The notes beneath the pieces are model-generated. The model did no database searches. It was not told where the DNA came from and saw nothing but the letters and a program-made list of their open reading frames with translations. A stretch of DNA of 64,000 nt from JALZKA01 sp963753385 (GTDB lineage: Bacteria > Actinomycetota > Thermoleophilia > Solirubrobacterales > 70-9). The position numbers were made by a program, and so were the translations under genes. Position 1 is the stretch's first letter. The number at the start of each line of letters is the position of its first letter. Shown piece after piece: positions 32,308-40,754 of this stretch. The stretch spans positions 186,001 to 250,000 of the forward strand of contig CAVWCC010000007.1 in NCBI GenBank assembly GCA_963753385.1. Reading direction: 5' to 3'.

Positions 32308-33087
32308 TCAGGCGAGCGCGTCGCGCACGAACGCCATGTCCGCCGCGAGGCCCGCCATCCCGCCCGGCGTCTCGACCAGGACCGGCGCCTTGCCGGCCCT
32401 GATCATCGCGCGCAGGTACTCGGGGTCCATCTGGCCCTGGCCGAGGTTGGCGTGGCGGTCGGCGCCGGTGCCCGCCGGGTCGCGCGAGTCGTTGGCATGA
32501 AGGAGATCGAGCCTGCCCGTGATCGCCCGCATCCGCTCGACCACGTCGGAGAGGTCCTCGCCGGCCGCGTGCGCGTGGCAGGTGTCGAAGCAGAAGCCGA
32601 CCTCGATCTCCGTGTCGGCCGCCTGGACGGCCTCCCACAACTGCGCCAGCGCGTCGACCTTGCGCGCGACCGCGTTGTCGCCCCCGGCGGTGTTCTCGAG
32701 GTAGATCGGGACCTCGGACTTCGTCATCTCGAGCGTGCGGCGCCAGCGGTCGACGCCGGCGGGGATGCCGTCCTCGGCGTGACCGGGGTGGACGATCAGC
32801 GCCTTGGCGCCGATCGCCGTAGCCGCGTCGCACTGCTGCTGGAGCATCTTCCGCGCGCCGTAGCGGATGTTGTTCTGCGGCGAGCAGACGTTGATCCGGT
32901 ACTGGGCGTGGACGTAGATATCGACCGGCGAGCTCCGGAGCTCGTCGGCGTCGGCGCGCTCCGGCGGCTTCTCCCACCCCGACGGCTTGCCGAGGAAGAT
33001 CTGCACGCAATCCGCTTCCAGCTCGGCCGCGGCGCCGAGCGGGTCCTCCTGCTCGACGTGGGCGCCGATCTTCGGAAGCTTCGCCAC
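32308..33087 (-). CDS. nfo: deoxyribonuclease IV (AP endonuclease)
   Basis: A 259-residue endonuclease IV. It cuts DNA 5' of abasic sites in base-excision repair. The zinc-site blocks are all visible: GAHVEQEDP, VHAQYRINVCS, LIVHPGHAEDG, LENTAGGDN, FCFDTCHAHAAG, LLHANDSRD, DRHANLGQG and LVETPGG. GTG 33087 lies 4 bases after the serS stop; the two genes probably form one transcript. Confidence 0.93.
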   Translation of the reverse strand: MAKLPKIGAHVEQEDPLGAAAELEADCVQIFLGKPSGWEKPPERADADELRSSPVDIYVHAQYRINVCSPQNNIRYGARKMLQQQCDAATAIGAKALIVHPGHAEDGIPAGVDRWRRTLEMTKSEVPIYLENTAGGDNAVARKVDALAQLWEAVQAADTEIEVGFCFDTCHAHAAGEDLSDVVERMRAITGRLDLLHANDSRDPAGTGADRHANLGQGQMDPEYLRAMIRAGKAPVLVETPGGMAGLAADMAFVRDALA

Positions 33088-33091
33088 GGCC

Positions 33092-34363
33092 TCACCCCGC
33101 CCCGATCACGGCGGGCGCCCCCGCGTCGACCAAAGCCGGCGGCAGCCGGACGCTCCCGTCGGACTGCTGGCCGTTCTCGAGCAGCGCGATCAGCGTCCGG
33201 CCGACCGCGACGGCGGTGCCGTTCAGGCTGTGGAGCACCTCCGGGGCGGCATCGGCCTCGGGCCGGAAGCGGGCGCCGAGGCGCCGCGCCTGGTAGTCGG
33301 TCGTATTCGAGCACGACGTCAGCTCGCGGTAGCGCTCCTGGCTCGGGATCCAGGCCTCGCAGTCGAACTTCCGGGCCGCGGGCGCACCGAGGTCACCCAC
33401 GGCGATGTCCACCACGCGGTAAGGGATCTCGAGCGCCTCGAGGATTCCCTCCTCGATCGCGAGGAGCCGCTCGTGCTCGGCGCGGCCCTCGTCCGGGTGG
33501 ACATACGAGAACATCTCGACCTTGTCGAACTGGTGCACGCGGAAGATCCCGCGGGTGTCCTTGCCGGCGGCCCCGGCCTCGCGGCGGAAGCAGGTCGAGA
33601 TCCCGGCGTAGCGGAGCGGCAGGCGCTCGGCATCGACGATCTCGTCGGCGTGCAGGGCCGCGAGCGAGACCTCCGACGTCCCGACGAGGAACAGCTCGTC
33701 GCGCTCGATCTCGTAGATCATCTCCCGCTCGCCCGGGAAGAACCCGGTGCCGTACAGCGGGCCCTCCCGGACCAGCACCGGTGGCACCACTGGCTCAAAC
33801 CCTTCAGCGCGCACCCGGTCGACCGCGAACCGGATCAGGGCCAACTCGACCAGGACGAGGTCGCCGAGCAGGTACGCGAAGCGCGTGCCCGAGGCCGCGG
33901 CCGCCTTCTCCATTTCGATCCACCCATGCTCGATGCCGAGGTCGAGGTGGTCGCGGACCTCGAAATCGAAGCTGGGCAGCTCCCCGACCTCCCGCAGTAC
34001 CACTGCGTCGTCCTCCGTGGACCCTGACGGCGCCTCCGGCGCCGGCAGGTTTGGGAGTTGTGCGGCAAGCTCGTCGCGCCGGGCCTCGATCTCGGCGAGC
34101 TCCCCCTCGAGTCGCTTGATCTCCGCGCCCAGCTCACGCATCTCGGCGATCCGCGCCTCGGCGTCCTCGCCCGACCGCTTCGCGGCCGCGATCTCGTCGG
34201 ACACCGCGTTCCGCCGCGCGCGCCCCTCCTCGACCCTCGGCAGGAGCTCGCGCCGCCGGGCGTCGAACTCGAGCAGCTCGTCCAGCGCATCGGCCGCCCC
34301 GCGACGGGCGAGCGCTGCGCGAGCCGCCTCGGGCTCGGAGCGGATTCGCTTCAGGTCGAGCAT
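33092..34363 (-). CDS. serS: seryl-tRNA synthetase
   Basis: A 423-residue class II synthetase. Starts MLDLKRIRSEPEAARAALAR; residues about 30-105 form the long antiparallel coiled-coil arm that binds the tRNA-Ser variable loop. Class II motifs: motif 2 in STCFRREAGAAGKDTRGIFR-VHQF, TSCSNTTDYQARRLGARFR, and motif 3 in LNGTAVAVGRTLIALLEN. Full length. ATG 34363 matches the family start. Confidence 0.96.
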   Translation of the reverse strand: MLDLKRIRSEPEAARAALARRGAADALDELLEFDARRRELLPRVEEGRARRNAVSDEIAAAKRSGEDAEARIAEMRELGAEIKRLEGELAEIEARRDELAAQLPNLPAPEAPSGSTEDDAVVLREVGELPSFDFEVRDHLDLGIEHGWIEMEKAAAASGTRFAYLLGDLVLVELALIRFAVDRVRAEGFEPVVPPVLVREGPLYGTGFFPGEREMIYEIERDELFLVGTSEVSLAALHADEIVDAERLPLRYAGISTCFRREAGAAGKDTRGIFRVHQFDKVEMFSYVHPDEGRAEHERLLAIEEGILEALEIPYRVVDIAVGDLGAPAARKFDCEAWIPSQERYRELTSCSNTTDYQARRLGARFRPEADAAPEVLHSLNGTAVAVGRTLIALLENGQQSDGSVRLPPALVDAGAPAVIGAG

Positions 34364-34391
34364 CGGGCGCCGGGCGCGGTGCCTGGCGGGC

Positions 34392-34775
34392 CTACTCGGT
34401 GGGCCGGATCGGCCGGTCAATCTCGCCGCCCGCGTACTCGGCGACGAACTCGGCGACGGCCTCGGCCTCGTCGCCGACGACGATGTTCTGGGGCATGATC
34501 GCGCCCGAGAATCCGCCGTTCCGGATCGCGAACAGCACGTCCTCCACCTCCGCCTCACGCTCGTCCAGATTCGGCCCCTGGTTGCGCAGCGCCCGGTTCG
34601 CCGAGCCGACGGCGCCAGCCGCCTCGAGCGTGTGACAGCCCGAGCAGCGCTCGGCGAAAAGCACGGCGCCCTCGTAGTAGTCGTCGCCCTCCGAGAGCTG
34701 GATCCCCTCGCTCCCGCAGGCGGCGAGGACGGCGGCAGCAGCGAGCGCGGATGTGATGGCCAGGACGGGACGCAC
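34392..34775 (-). CDS. c-type cytochrome lipoprotein
   Basis: A 127-residue exported protein from GTG 34775. The signal peptide ends in a lipobox (AAAAVLAAC), so the mature protein is lipid-anchored outside the membrane. Haem c binds at CSGCH (near residue 45) with a probable distal Met in GAIMPQN. It resembles single-haem cytochrome c6/cbb3-type subunits and may shuttle electrons in the respiratory chain. It lies 28 bp upstream of serS on the same strand. Confidence 0.85.
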   Translation of the reverse strand: MRPVLAITSALAAAAVLAACGSEGIQLSEGDDYYEGAVLFAERCSGCHTLEAAGAVGSANRALRNQGPNLDEREAEVEDVLFAIRNGGFSGAIMPQNIVVGDEAEAVAEFVAEYAGGEIDRPIRPTE

Positions 34776-34820
34776 CGCGGCGGCATCATACTTTTTGCCC
34801 TCCCGGATGAGCGACGCCCA

Positions 34821-35297
34821 GTGACCGCCCCCACCCCCGACGAGTTTCGCCGTGCGATGGCGATGGTCCCGACGGCGGTCACCGTGGTCACCGCCGAGGG
34901 CGACGCCCACCCGTCCGGCGCGACTGCGAACGCGGTGGTCGCCCTGTCGCTGGAGCCGCTCCTGATGCTCGCCTCGCTCCATCGCGAGTCCCGGACCCTC
35001 GCCGCGGTCGCGCGCGCCGGGCGCTTCGCGATCAACGTGCTCGGCTCCGAGCAGGAGGGGCTCGCCAGGCAGTTCTCGAGCCGCGGCCCGACCGAGGAGA
35101 AGTGGGCCGGCGTCGACTGGGAATCGGTCGACGAAACGCCATGGCTGGCCGGAGCTCTTGTCACGCTCAGCTGCGCGCTTCGCGACCGCATCCCGGGCGG
35201 CGACCACGAGATCCTCATCGGCGAGGTACTGAGCCTCGACTCCCGCAACGGGTCCCCCCTGCTTTTCCACCGCGGCGCCTACCCCAGCCTGGAGTAG
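34821..35297 (+). CDS. flavin reductase-like FMN-binding split-barrel protein
   Basis: A 158-residue flavin reductase domain protein: FRRAMAMVPTAVTVVTAEGD, HPSGATANAVVALSLEPLLM, FAINVLGSEQEGLARQFSSR and CALRDRIPGGDHEILIGEVL. Such proteins supply reduced FMN/FAD to two-component monooxygenases; no monooxygenase gene is adjacent. GTG 34821 places the normal short N-terminus; it is divergent from the cytochrome gene. Confidence 0.87.
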   Translation: MTAPTPDEFRRAMAMVPTAVTVVTAEGDAHPSGATANAVVALSLEPLLMLASLHRESRTLAAVARAGRFAINVLGSEQEGLARQFSSRGPTEEKWAGVDWESVDETPWLAGALVTLSCALRDRIPGGDHEILIGEVLSLDSRNGSPLLFHRGAYPSLE

Positions 35298-35308
35298 ACG
35301 CCCCGCCT

Positions 35309-35746
35309 CTAAAACAGGGCCCCGGTCGTCCCGGCAGCGCGCAGCGCGAGGAAGAACACGACCAGCGCCGACACGGCCATGATCCCGGTCTCGCGCCGGA
35401 AGATCGCGAGGGCGACCAGGCGCTGGCGCTCCCTGGGGAGCGCGTCGAAGTCGATCCCCTCGAGCTCGCGCGCGCCGGCGCCGGCGCGCGCGGCCTCGGC
35501 CAGCATCGAGACGAAGACCGGCAGCACCCCGTACAGGTAGTGGAGCCCGTCCGGGCTCGAGCGGCCGAGGAGCAGCAGGATCGCGCCGAGGATGACCTGG
35601 ACGACGACCGCGACCTGCGCGGTCCGCAGCAGATACCAGAAGCCGGGCGAGGGGACCTGCCGGAACCACGCGATCCCGCCCCAGACGCCGGCCCCGAGAT
35701 TGGTCGCGAGAACGACGACGCCGACGATCAGATGGACCGTGTCCAT
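35309..35746 (-). CDS. four-helix integral membrane protein
   Basis: A 145-residue hydrophobic protein with about four transmembrane helices (for example VHLIVGVVVLATNLGAGVWG, VAVVVQVILGAILLLLG, GIMAVSALVVFFLALRAAG) and a short charged cytoplasmic loop. No domain recognised. It is divergent from nuoA with a 50-bp gap; a role in respiration is only suggested by position. ATG 35746 fits the first membrane segment. Confidence 0.7.
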   Translation of the reverse strand: MDTVHLIVGVVVLATNLGAGVWGGIAWFRQVPSPGFWYLLRTAQVAVVVQVILGAILLLLGRSSPDGLHYLYGVLPVFVSMLAEAARAGAGARELEGIDFDALPRERQRLVALAIFRRETGIMAVSALVVFFLALRAAGTTGALF

Positions 35747-35796
35747 ACCCTCGCGGAACGCTCGGATTTCGGCTTGCTGATGCGAAAAAACACTAT

Positions 35797-36195
35797 GTGG
35801 CAACCCCGCACAAGGGGTATATCGTTACGAACGAAGTGCTCCGTAGCTACCTCCCCGTCGTCGTCTTCTGCGGACTCGGGCTGATCGTCGGAGCGGCACT
35901 GGTCTCCGTCAATGCGATGCTCGGCCCGCGCCGCCCGAGCAAGGTGAAGTCCGACCCGTACGAGTGCGGCCTGCCGAGCGAGGTCTCACAAACGTTCCGG
36001 TTCGGCGTGAGCTTCTACATGATCGCGATGCTGTTCATCCTGTTCGACATCGAGGTCGTCTTCCTGTATCCGGTGGGCGTGATCCTCAACGGCGCGGATT
36101 CCGTGTTCGTGCTCGCCGAGATCCTGATCTTCGTGGGGCTCCTTCTCGTCGCGCTGATCTACGTCTGGCGGCGGGGTGCGCTCGATTGGAACTGA
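35797..36195 (+). CDS. nuoA: NADH-quinone oxidoreductase subunit A
   Basis: Small membrane subunit at the junction between peripheral and membrane arms of complex I. Three transmembrane helices with the conserved SDPYECGLPS loop (quinone-site contact Cys), RFGVSFYMIAMLFILFDIE and a YVWRRGALDW end. GTG 35797 is the longest start; GTG 35836 (VLRSYLPVVVF) matches the usual length better, and neither has a clear ribosome site. First gene of the nuoA-I operon. Confidence 0.93.
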   Translation: MATPHKGYIVTNEVLRSYLPVVVFCGLGLIVGAALVSVNAMLGPRRPSKVKSDPYECGLPSEVSQTFRFGVSFYMIAMLFILFDIEVVFLYPVGVILNGADSVFVLAEILIFVGLLLVALIYVWRRGALDWN

Positions 36196-36947
36196 AGCGC
36201 GAGAAGATCCGCTCGGCGCTCCCGCTTGACGAGCCCGGCGCCAACGAGCGCCTGAAGGTCCGCCAGCACCGCGCCCGCGACATGCTGCGGGGCGACATCG
36301 AGGCGCTCGAGGCGCACGTCGAGGAAGCCGTCCTAACCACCCGGCTCGAGAAGGTCCTGAACTGGGGGCGGGCTAACGCGATGTTCCCCGCCTCGTTCGG
36401 CCTGGCCTGCTGCGCGATCGAATTCATGGGGTTCATCGGCCCGCGGGCCGACATCGCGCGCTTCGGAGCCGAGGCGAGTCGGGCGTCGCCGCGCCAGGCC
36501 GACTTCCTGATCCTCTCGGGCCGGGTCTCGATCAAGATGGCCCCGGTCGTCCGCCGCTTATACGACCAGATGCTCGAGCCGAAGTGGGTGATCGCGATGG
36601 GCGCCTGCTCGTCTTCGGGCGGCATGTTCGCGAACTACGCCGTCGTCCAGGGGGCGGACAAGTTCATGCCGGTGGACATCCACGTGCCCGGCTGTCCGCC
36701 GCGCCCGGAGGCCCTTGTCTACGGGTTCAACAAGCTCCAGCGGATGATCCTCGGCAACCCCGACCCGGGTTGGCGCACCCGCTACAACGCCCACGGCACC
36801 GAGGAGTGGGCCGGCGAGCTCAGCGAGGTGACCGAGGAAGCCGAGGAGGCCTACCGCGTCGCTCGCGAGACCGCGTCCGCCGCTCCCGAGCCCCCGGCCG
36901 AGCGGCGGGAGGACGTGGTCGAAAGGGACCGCGGGAGGTTCATCTAG
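36186..36947 (+). CDS. nuoB: NADH-quinone oxidoreductase subunit B
   Basis: Holds the terminal cluster N2 that reduces quinone. Ligands are visible: tandem Cys in FGLACCAIEFMG, GACSSSGGMF and PGCPPRPEAL. TTG 36186 overlaps nuoA by 10 bases; ATG 36282 is an alternative nearer to the typical N-terminus. The C-terminus has an acidic/Ala extension of about 45 residues beyond the conserved core. Confidence 0.93.
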   Translation: MELKREKIRSALPLDEPGANERLKVRQHRARDMLRGDIEALEAHVEEAVLTTRLEKVLNWGRANAMFPASFGLACCAIEFMGFIGPRADIARFGAEASRASPRQADFLILSGRVSIKMAPVVRRLYDQMLEPKWVIAMGACSSSGGMFANYAVVQGADKFMPVDIHVPGCPPRPEALVYGFNKLQRMILGNPDPGWRTRYNAHGTEEWAGELSEVTEEAEEAYRVARETASAAPEPPAERREDVVERDRGRFI

Positions 36948-36961
36948 GTGGGGCGCCAGTA

Positions 36962-37492
36962 ATGCCAGACGCTCCGGGCCTCGAGCTGATCGCGGCCGAG
37001 CTGAACGACGCGCATCCCGGCTCGATCCTCGACACCTACCACGACCGCAACCAGGCCTGCCTGACCTGCGACCCCGAGCAGGTCCGCGAGGTCCTCGCCT
37101 GGCTGCGCGACACACCTGAGCAGCGGTATGGGTTCCTCGCGAGCGTCCACGGCGTCGACTACCTGCCCGCAGAGCCACGCTTCGGCGTCCACTACGAGCT
37201 GCTGAACATGGCGCGCGTCGAGCGGGTACGTGTGCGCGCCGCCGTCGCCGACCCCGGCGGCGGCGAGCTGCCCGAGGTGCCGAGCATCTGCGACGAGTGG
37301 CCGACCGCCGACCATCAGGAGCGCGAGGTCTACGACTTCTTCGGGATCGTCTTCCGCGGCCACCCGGACCTGCGGCGGATCCTCCTACCCGAGGACTACG
37401 TGGGCTGGCCGCAGCGCCGCGACTTCCCGGTCGGAGGCGAGCCCGTGATCTTCACCAATACCGAGCGCGAAGTGCCGGGGTGGTATGAGTGA
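36962..37492 (+). CDS. nuoC: NADH-quinone oxidoreductase subunit C
   Basis: A 176-residue peripheral-arm subunit next to NuoD. The 30-kDa signature is clear: VPSICDEWPTADHQEREVYD, FFGIVFRGHPDLRRILLPED and GWPQRRDFPVGG. ATG 36962 lies 15 bp after nuoB and the 3' end overlaps nuoD by 4 bases (ATGA), consistent with translational coupling. Separate C and D subunits, not the enterobacterial CD fusion. Confidence 0.94.
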   Translation: MPDAPGLELIAAELNDAHPGSILDTYHDRNQACLTCDPEQVREVLAWLRDTPEQRYGFLASVHGVDYLPAEPRFGVHYELLNMARVERVRVRAAVADPGGGELPEVPSICDEWPTADHQEREVYDFFGIVFRGHPDLRRILLPEDYVGWPQRRDFPVGGEPVIFTNTEREVPGWYE

Positions 37493-38784
37493 GCGACGGG
37501 AATGGCATGCGTGGCTCCTCTCCCGCGCACGGGCAGGACGTCGTCGCGCGCACGTCGGCGGAGGTGGTCGGCACCTCAATCATCGAGCGGACCGATGCCG
37601 GGGAGGCTCTCGAGGCCGAGCAGGAACTGTTGACGATCAACCTCGGCCCGCACCACCCGGCGACGCACGGGGTATTGAGGCTGCTCGTCTCACTCCAGGG
37701 CGAGAAGGTCGTTGATCTGAAGCCGATCGTGGGCTACGTGCACACCGGGATCGAGAAGAGCTGCGAGGACAAGTCCTACTGGAAGGCGATCCCGTTCGTG
37801 GAGCGCATGGACTACCTCGCCTACTTCTTCAACATGCAGGCCTTCGTCGGCTGCGTCGAGACGCTGCTCGAGCTCGAAATCCCGCCGCGCGCGAGTTACC
37901 TGCGGGTGATCCACTTGGAGCTGAACCGGATCCACTCGCACCTGGTCTGGCTCGGCACATCAGCGCTCGATCTCGGCGCGATGTCGATGTTCTTCTACTG
38001 CTTCCGCGAGCGCGACAAGATCGTTGACCTGTTCGAGATGTCGACCGGCCAGCGGATGCACACCCGCTACTTCCAGGTCGGCGGGGTCTTCGAGGACATC
38101 CCGGTCGGCTTCGAGGCCAAGGTGCGCGCCTTTTGCGACGAGCTGCCGTCGCGGATCGACCAGTACGAGGCGCTGCTGACGAACAACGAGATCTTCCTGC
38201 ACCGCACCAAGGGGATCGGCATCGTCCCGCGCGAGCGGCTGCTCGCCCTGGGCGTCACCGGCCCGCTCCTGCGCGCGGCCGGCGAGCCCTGGGACCTCCG
38301 CAAGGTCGACCCGGACCTGGCCTACGGTGAGTTCGACTTCAACGTCCCGATCGGCACCGTCGGCGACGGCTGGGACCGGTTCAAGGTCCGAGTGCAGGAG
38401 ATGCGCGAGTCGGCGCGGATCATCCGGCAGGCAATCGACGGGCTGCCCGAGGGCCCCGTGCTGGCCGACGACCGCAAGGTCGTGCTGCCGCCCAGGCACG
38501 AGCTGGGCACCTCGATGGAGGCGCTGATCCATCACTTCAAACTCGTCACCGAGGGCTTCCGGGTACCGCCGGGCGAGGCCTATTACGCGATCGAGTCGCC
38601 ACGCGGCGAGCTCGGGTGCTTCGTCCTCGCCGACGGCTCGGCGAAGCCGGCCCGCGTCCACTTCCGCGACCCCTCGTTCGTGAACCTCCAGGCGCTCCGC
38701 GACATGTGCATCGGCGAGTACATCGCCGACCTGATCCAGACGCTGGCGATGCTCGACCCGATCCTCGGAGGCATCGACAGATGA
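37489..38784 (+). CDS. nuoD: NADH-quinone oxidoreductase subunit D
   Basis: A 431-residue 49-kDa subunit forming the quinone pocket with NuoB. Conserved blocks: LGPHHPATHGVLRLLVSLQG, VGYVHTGIEKSCEDKSYWK, IHLELNRIHSHLVWLG, and the C-terminal ESPRGELGCFVLADG. The first 45 residues (to AEQELLTIN) are a variable, Ser/Ala-rich extension. The stop is followed by a tandem heptamer repeat before nuoE. Confidence 0.95.
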   Translation: MSDGNGMRGSSPAHGQDVVARTSAEVVGTSIIERTDAGEALEAEQELLTINLGPHHPATHGVLRLLVSLQGEKVVDLKPIVGYVHTGIEKSCEDKSYWKAIPFVERMDYLAYFFNMQAFVGCVETLLELEIPPRASYLRVIHLELNRIHSHLVWLGTSALDLGAMSMFFYCFRERDKIVDLFEMSTGQRMHTRYFQVGGVFEDIPVGFEAKVRAFCDELPSRIDQYEALLTNNEIFLHRTKGIGIVPRERLLALGVTGPLLRAAGEPWDLRKVDPDLAYGEFDFNVPIGTVGDGWDRFKVRVQEMRESARIIRQAIDGLPEGPVLADDRKVVLPPRHELGTSMEALIHHFKLVTEGFRVPPGEAYYAIESPRGELGCFVLADGSAKPARVHFRDPSFVNLQALRDMCIGEYIADLIQTLAMLDPILGGIDR

Positions 38785-38789
38785 ATGAG

Positions 38790-38817
38790 TTGCTCGTTGC
38801 TCGTTGCTCGTTGCTCG
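38790..38817 (+). repeat. four perfect tandem copies of TTGCTCG
   Basis: Heptamers at 38790, 38797, 38804 and 38811, directly after the nuoD stop (38784) and 2 bases before the preferred nuoE ATG (38819). Seven-base units change frame and spacing when copy number changes, so slippage could alter the nuoD-nuoE junction. No ribosome site is visible here. Confidence 0.85.
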
Positions 38818-38818
38818 G

Positions 38819-39484
38819 ATGGGACACGTGAGCGAGCTGCGTCCCACTGATGCGATGCCGGCCTCGGAGCGTGAATTGCTCATCCACTCGATGAAGCCCG
38901 CGGACGCGGAGGGGATCCCCGAGCTCCACGAGGTCGACGTCCCGCCCGAGCTCCGCGAGCGGATCGAGGAGGCGATGGGCCGCTACCCGCAGGTCCGCTC
39001 GGCCTCGATCCCCGCGCTGTGGGCGGTGCAGCGGCACTACGGCTGGTGCACCCCGGAGGGGATCCGCCAGGCCGCGGCGGTGATGGGCCTCACCCCGGCC
39101 TATCTGGAGTCAGTGGCGAGCTTCTACGACCTGTTCCGGCTCGAGCCGACCGGGCGCCACCGGATCCTCGTCTGCCACAACATCTCGTGCTGGATGCGCG
39201 GCGCGGACGACCTGCTGGTCGCGATCTGCGAGGCGAGCGGCTGCGACCACCACGAGGCCGAGCACGACGGCGCGAACTCGGCCGATGGCGAGTTCTACGT
39301 CAAGGGTTTCGAGTGCCTGGGGGCGTGCGACATCGCCCCGATGGTCTCGGTCGACGAGACGTACTACGGGCCGCTCGAGCCCGGCGAGGGGCGAACACTG
39401 ATCGAACAGCTCCGCTCCGGCGCCGACCCGCTTCCTGAGAAGGACCTGAAGAAGCGGCCGCTGGCAGGTGACATCGATGCCTGA
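38819..39484 (+). CDS. nuoE: NADH-quinone oxidoreductase subunit E
   Basis: A 221-residue 24-kDa thioredoxin-fold subunit with the [2Fe-2S] cluster N1a: CHNISC and CLGAC provide the four Cys. Also VQRHYGWCTPEGIRQAAAVM and ASFYDLFRLEP. Start is uncertain: ATG 38819, GTG 38828 or ATG 38855; the frame also reads through the upstream heptamer repeat. Overlaps nuoF by 8 bases. Confidence 0.93.
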   Translation: MGHVSELRPTDAMPASERELLIHSMKPADAEGIPELHEVDVPPELRERIEEAMGRYPQVRSASIPALWAVQRHYGWCTPEGIRQAAAVMGLTPAYLESVASFYDLFRLEPTGRHRILVCHNISCWMRGADDLLVAICEASGCDHHEAEHDGANSADGEFYVKGFECLGACDIAPMVSVDETYYGPLEPGEGRTLIEQLRSGADPLPEKDLKKRPLAGDIDA

Positions 39485-40754
39485 GATGCGACTGCTCTTC
39501 GAGGGCTTGGATGAGCCCGGGCTTGCCGGGATCGACGTCTACAAGCGACGCGGCGGATACCGGGCACTCGAGCGCGCGTTCCGGGAGATGGACCCCGACG
39601 ACCTGATCTCGCAGATCGAGGCGTCGGGACTGCGCGGGCGCGGCGGCGCGGGCTTCTCGATGGGCAAGAAGGGGTCGTTCCTGCCACGTGGAGAGATGAC
39701 GAAGTACCTGTGCTGCAACGCCGACGAGTCCGAGCCCGGCGCGTTCAAGGACCGCGAGCTGATGTTCAAGAACCCACACGGGCTCGTCGAGGGGATCGCG
39801 ATCGCGGCCCACGCCGTCGACGCGACCTACGCGTTCATCTTCATTCGGGGCGAGTACTGGGAGGTCGCCGACGTGCTCGACGCCGCGGTGCGCGAGGCCT
39901 ACGAGGCCGGCTATCTCGGCGTGAACATCCTCGGGACCCACGCCCGGGTCGAGCTGGTCGTTCACCGCGGTGCCGGCGCATACATCTGCGGTGAGGAAAC
40001 GGCGCTACTCGACGCCCTCGAGGGCAAGCGCGGGAACCCGAGGCTGAAGCCACCGTTCCCCGCGGTGCAGGGCCTCTACGGGGGGCCGACCCTGATCAAC
40101 AACGTCGAAACGCTCTCGAACGTCCCACACATCGTCAACAACGGTCCCGAGTGGTTCGCCTCGCGGGGAACGGAGCAATCGACCGGTACGAAGGTCGTGT
40201 CGGTGTCGGGACACGTCCAGCGTCCCGGGAACTACGAGGTCGAGCTGGGGATCCCGTCGCGGGAGATCATCTACGGGCTCGCGGGCGGCCCCCCCGAGGG
40301 TCGCGAGGTCAAGGTCTGGTTCCCGGGCGGGTCGTCGTCCCCGGTCCTGACCGGCGACGACCTCGACCTGCCCTACAGCTTCGAAGCGATGGCCGAGGCG
40401 GGGTCGATGCTGGGCTCCGGGTCAATCATCATCGGCGACGACACGGTCTCGGTACCCGAGCTGGCGCTGCGGACCGCCCGCTTCTATCACCACGAATCGT
40501 GCGGCAAGTGCACTCCCTGCCGCGAGGGCACGAACTGGACAGTGAAGATGCTCGACCGGGTCGTGCGCGGCGAGGCGACGCCGATGGACCTCGACATCAT
40601 CGCCTCGGTCCAGGACAACATCATCGGCAACTGCCTATGCGTCCTCGGCGACTCGATGGCGATGCCCGTCGGCTCGATGGTCAAGAAGTTCCGCGGGGAA
40701 TTCGAAGAGGTCATCGAGCGCGCGCGGATGCAGCAGCAACCGGTGGCCGCATGA
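39477..40754 (+). CDS. nuoF: NADH-quinone oxidoreductase subunit F
   Basis: A 425-residue 51-kDa subunit that binds NADH and FMN. The FMN/NADH glycine loop is GLRGRGGAGFSMGKKGSFLP, then CNADESEPGAFKDRELM. Cluster N3 ligands are ESCGKCTPCREG plus a later Cys in GNCLCVLGD. ATG 39477 is favoured over GTG 39468. It ends in ATGA overlap with nuoG. Confidence 0.96.
   Translation: MPEMRLLFEGLDEPGLAGIDVYKRRGGYRALERAFREMDPDDLISQIEASGLRGRGGAGFSMGKKGSFLPRGEMTKYLCCNADESEPGAFKDRELMFKNPHGLVEGIAIAAHAVDATYAFIFIRGEYWEVADVLDAAVREAYEAGYLGVNILGTHARVELVVHRGAGAYICGEETALLDALEGKRGNPRLKPPFPAVQGLYGGPTLINNVETLSNVPHIVNNGPEWFASRGTEQSTGTKVVSVSGHVQRPGNYEVELGIPSREIIYGLAGGPPEGREVKVWFPGGSSSPVLTGDDLDLPYSFEAMAEAGSMLGSGSIIIGDDTVSVPELALRTARFYHHESCGKCTPCREGTNWTVKMLDRVVRGEATPMDLDIIASVQDNIIGNCLCVLGDSMAMPVGSMVKKFRGEFEEVIERARMQQQPVAA

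Noticed and set aside
32261..33010. N-terminal 250-residue extension of the LAL regulator
   Set aside because: Antisense-frame shadow of nfo; the ATG at 32260 starts exactly before the ATPase domain.
38790..38817. CRISPR-like tandem repeat
   Set aside because: Seven-base units without spacers; a simple tandem repeat.
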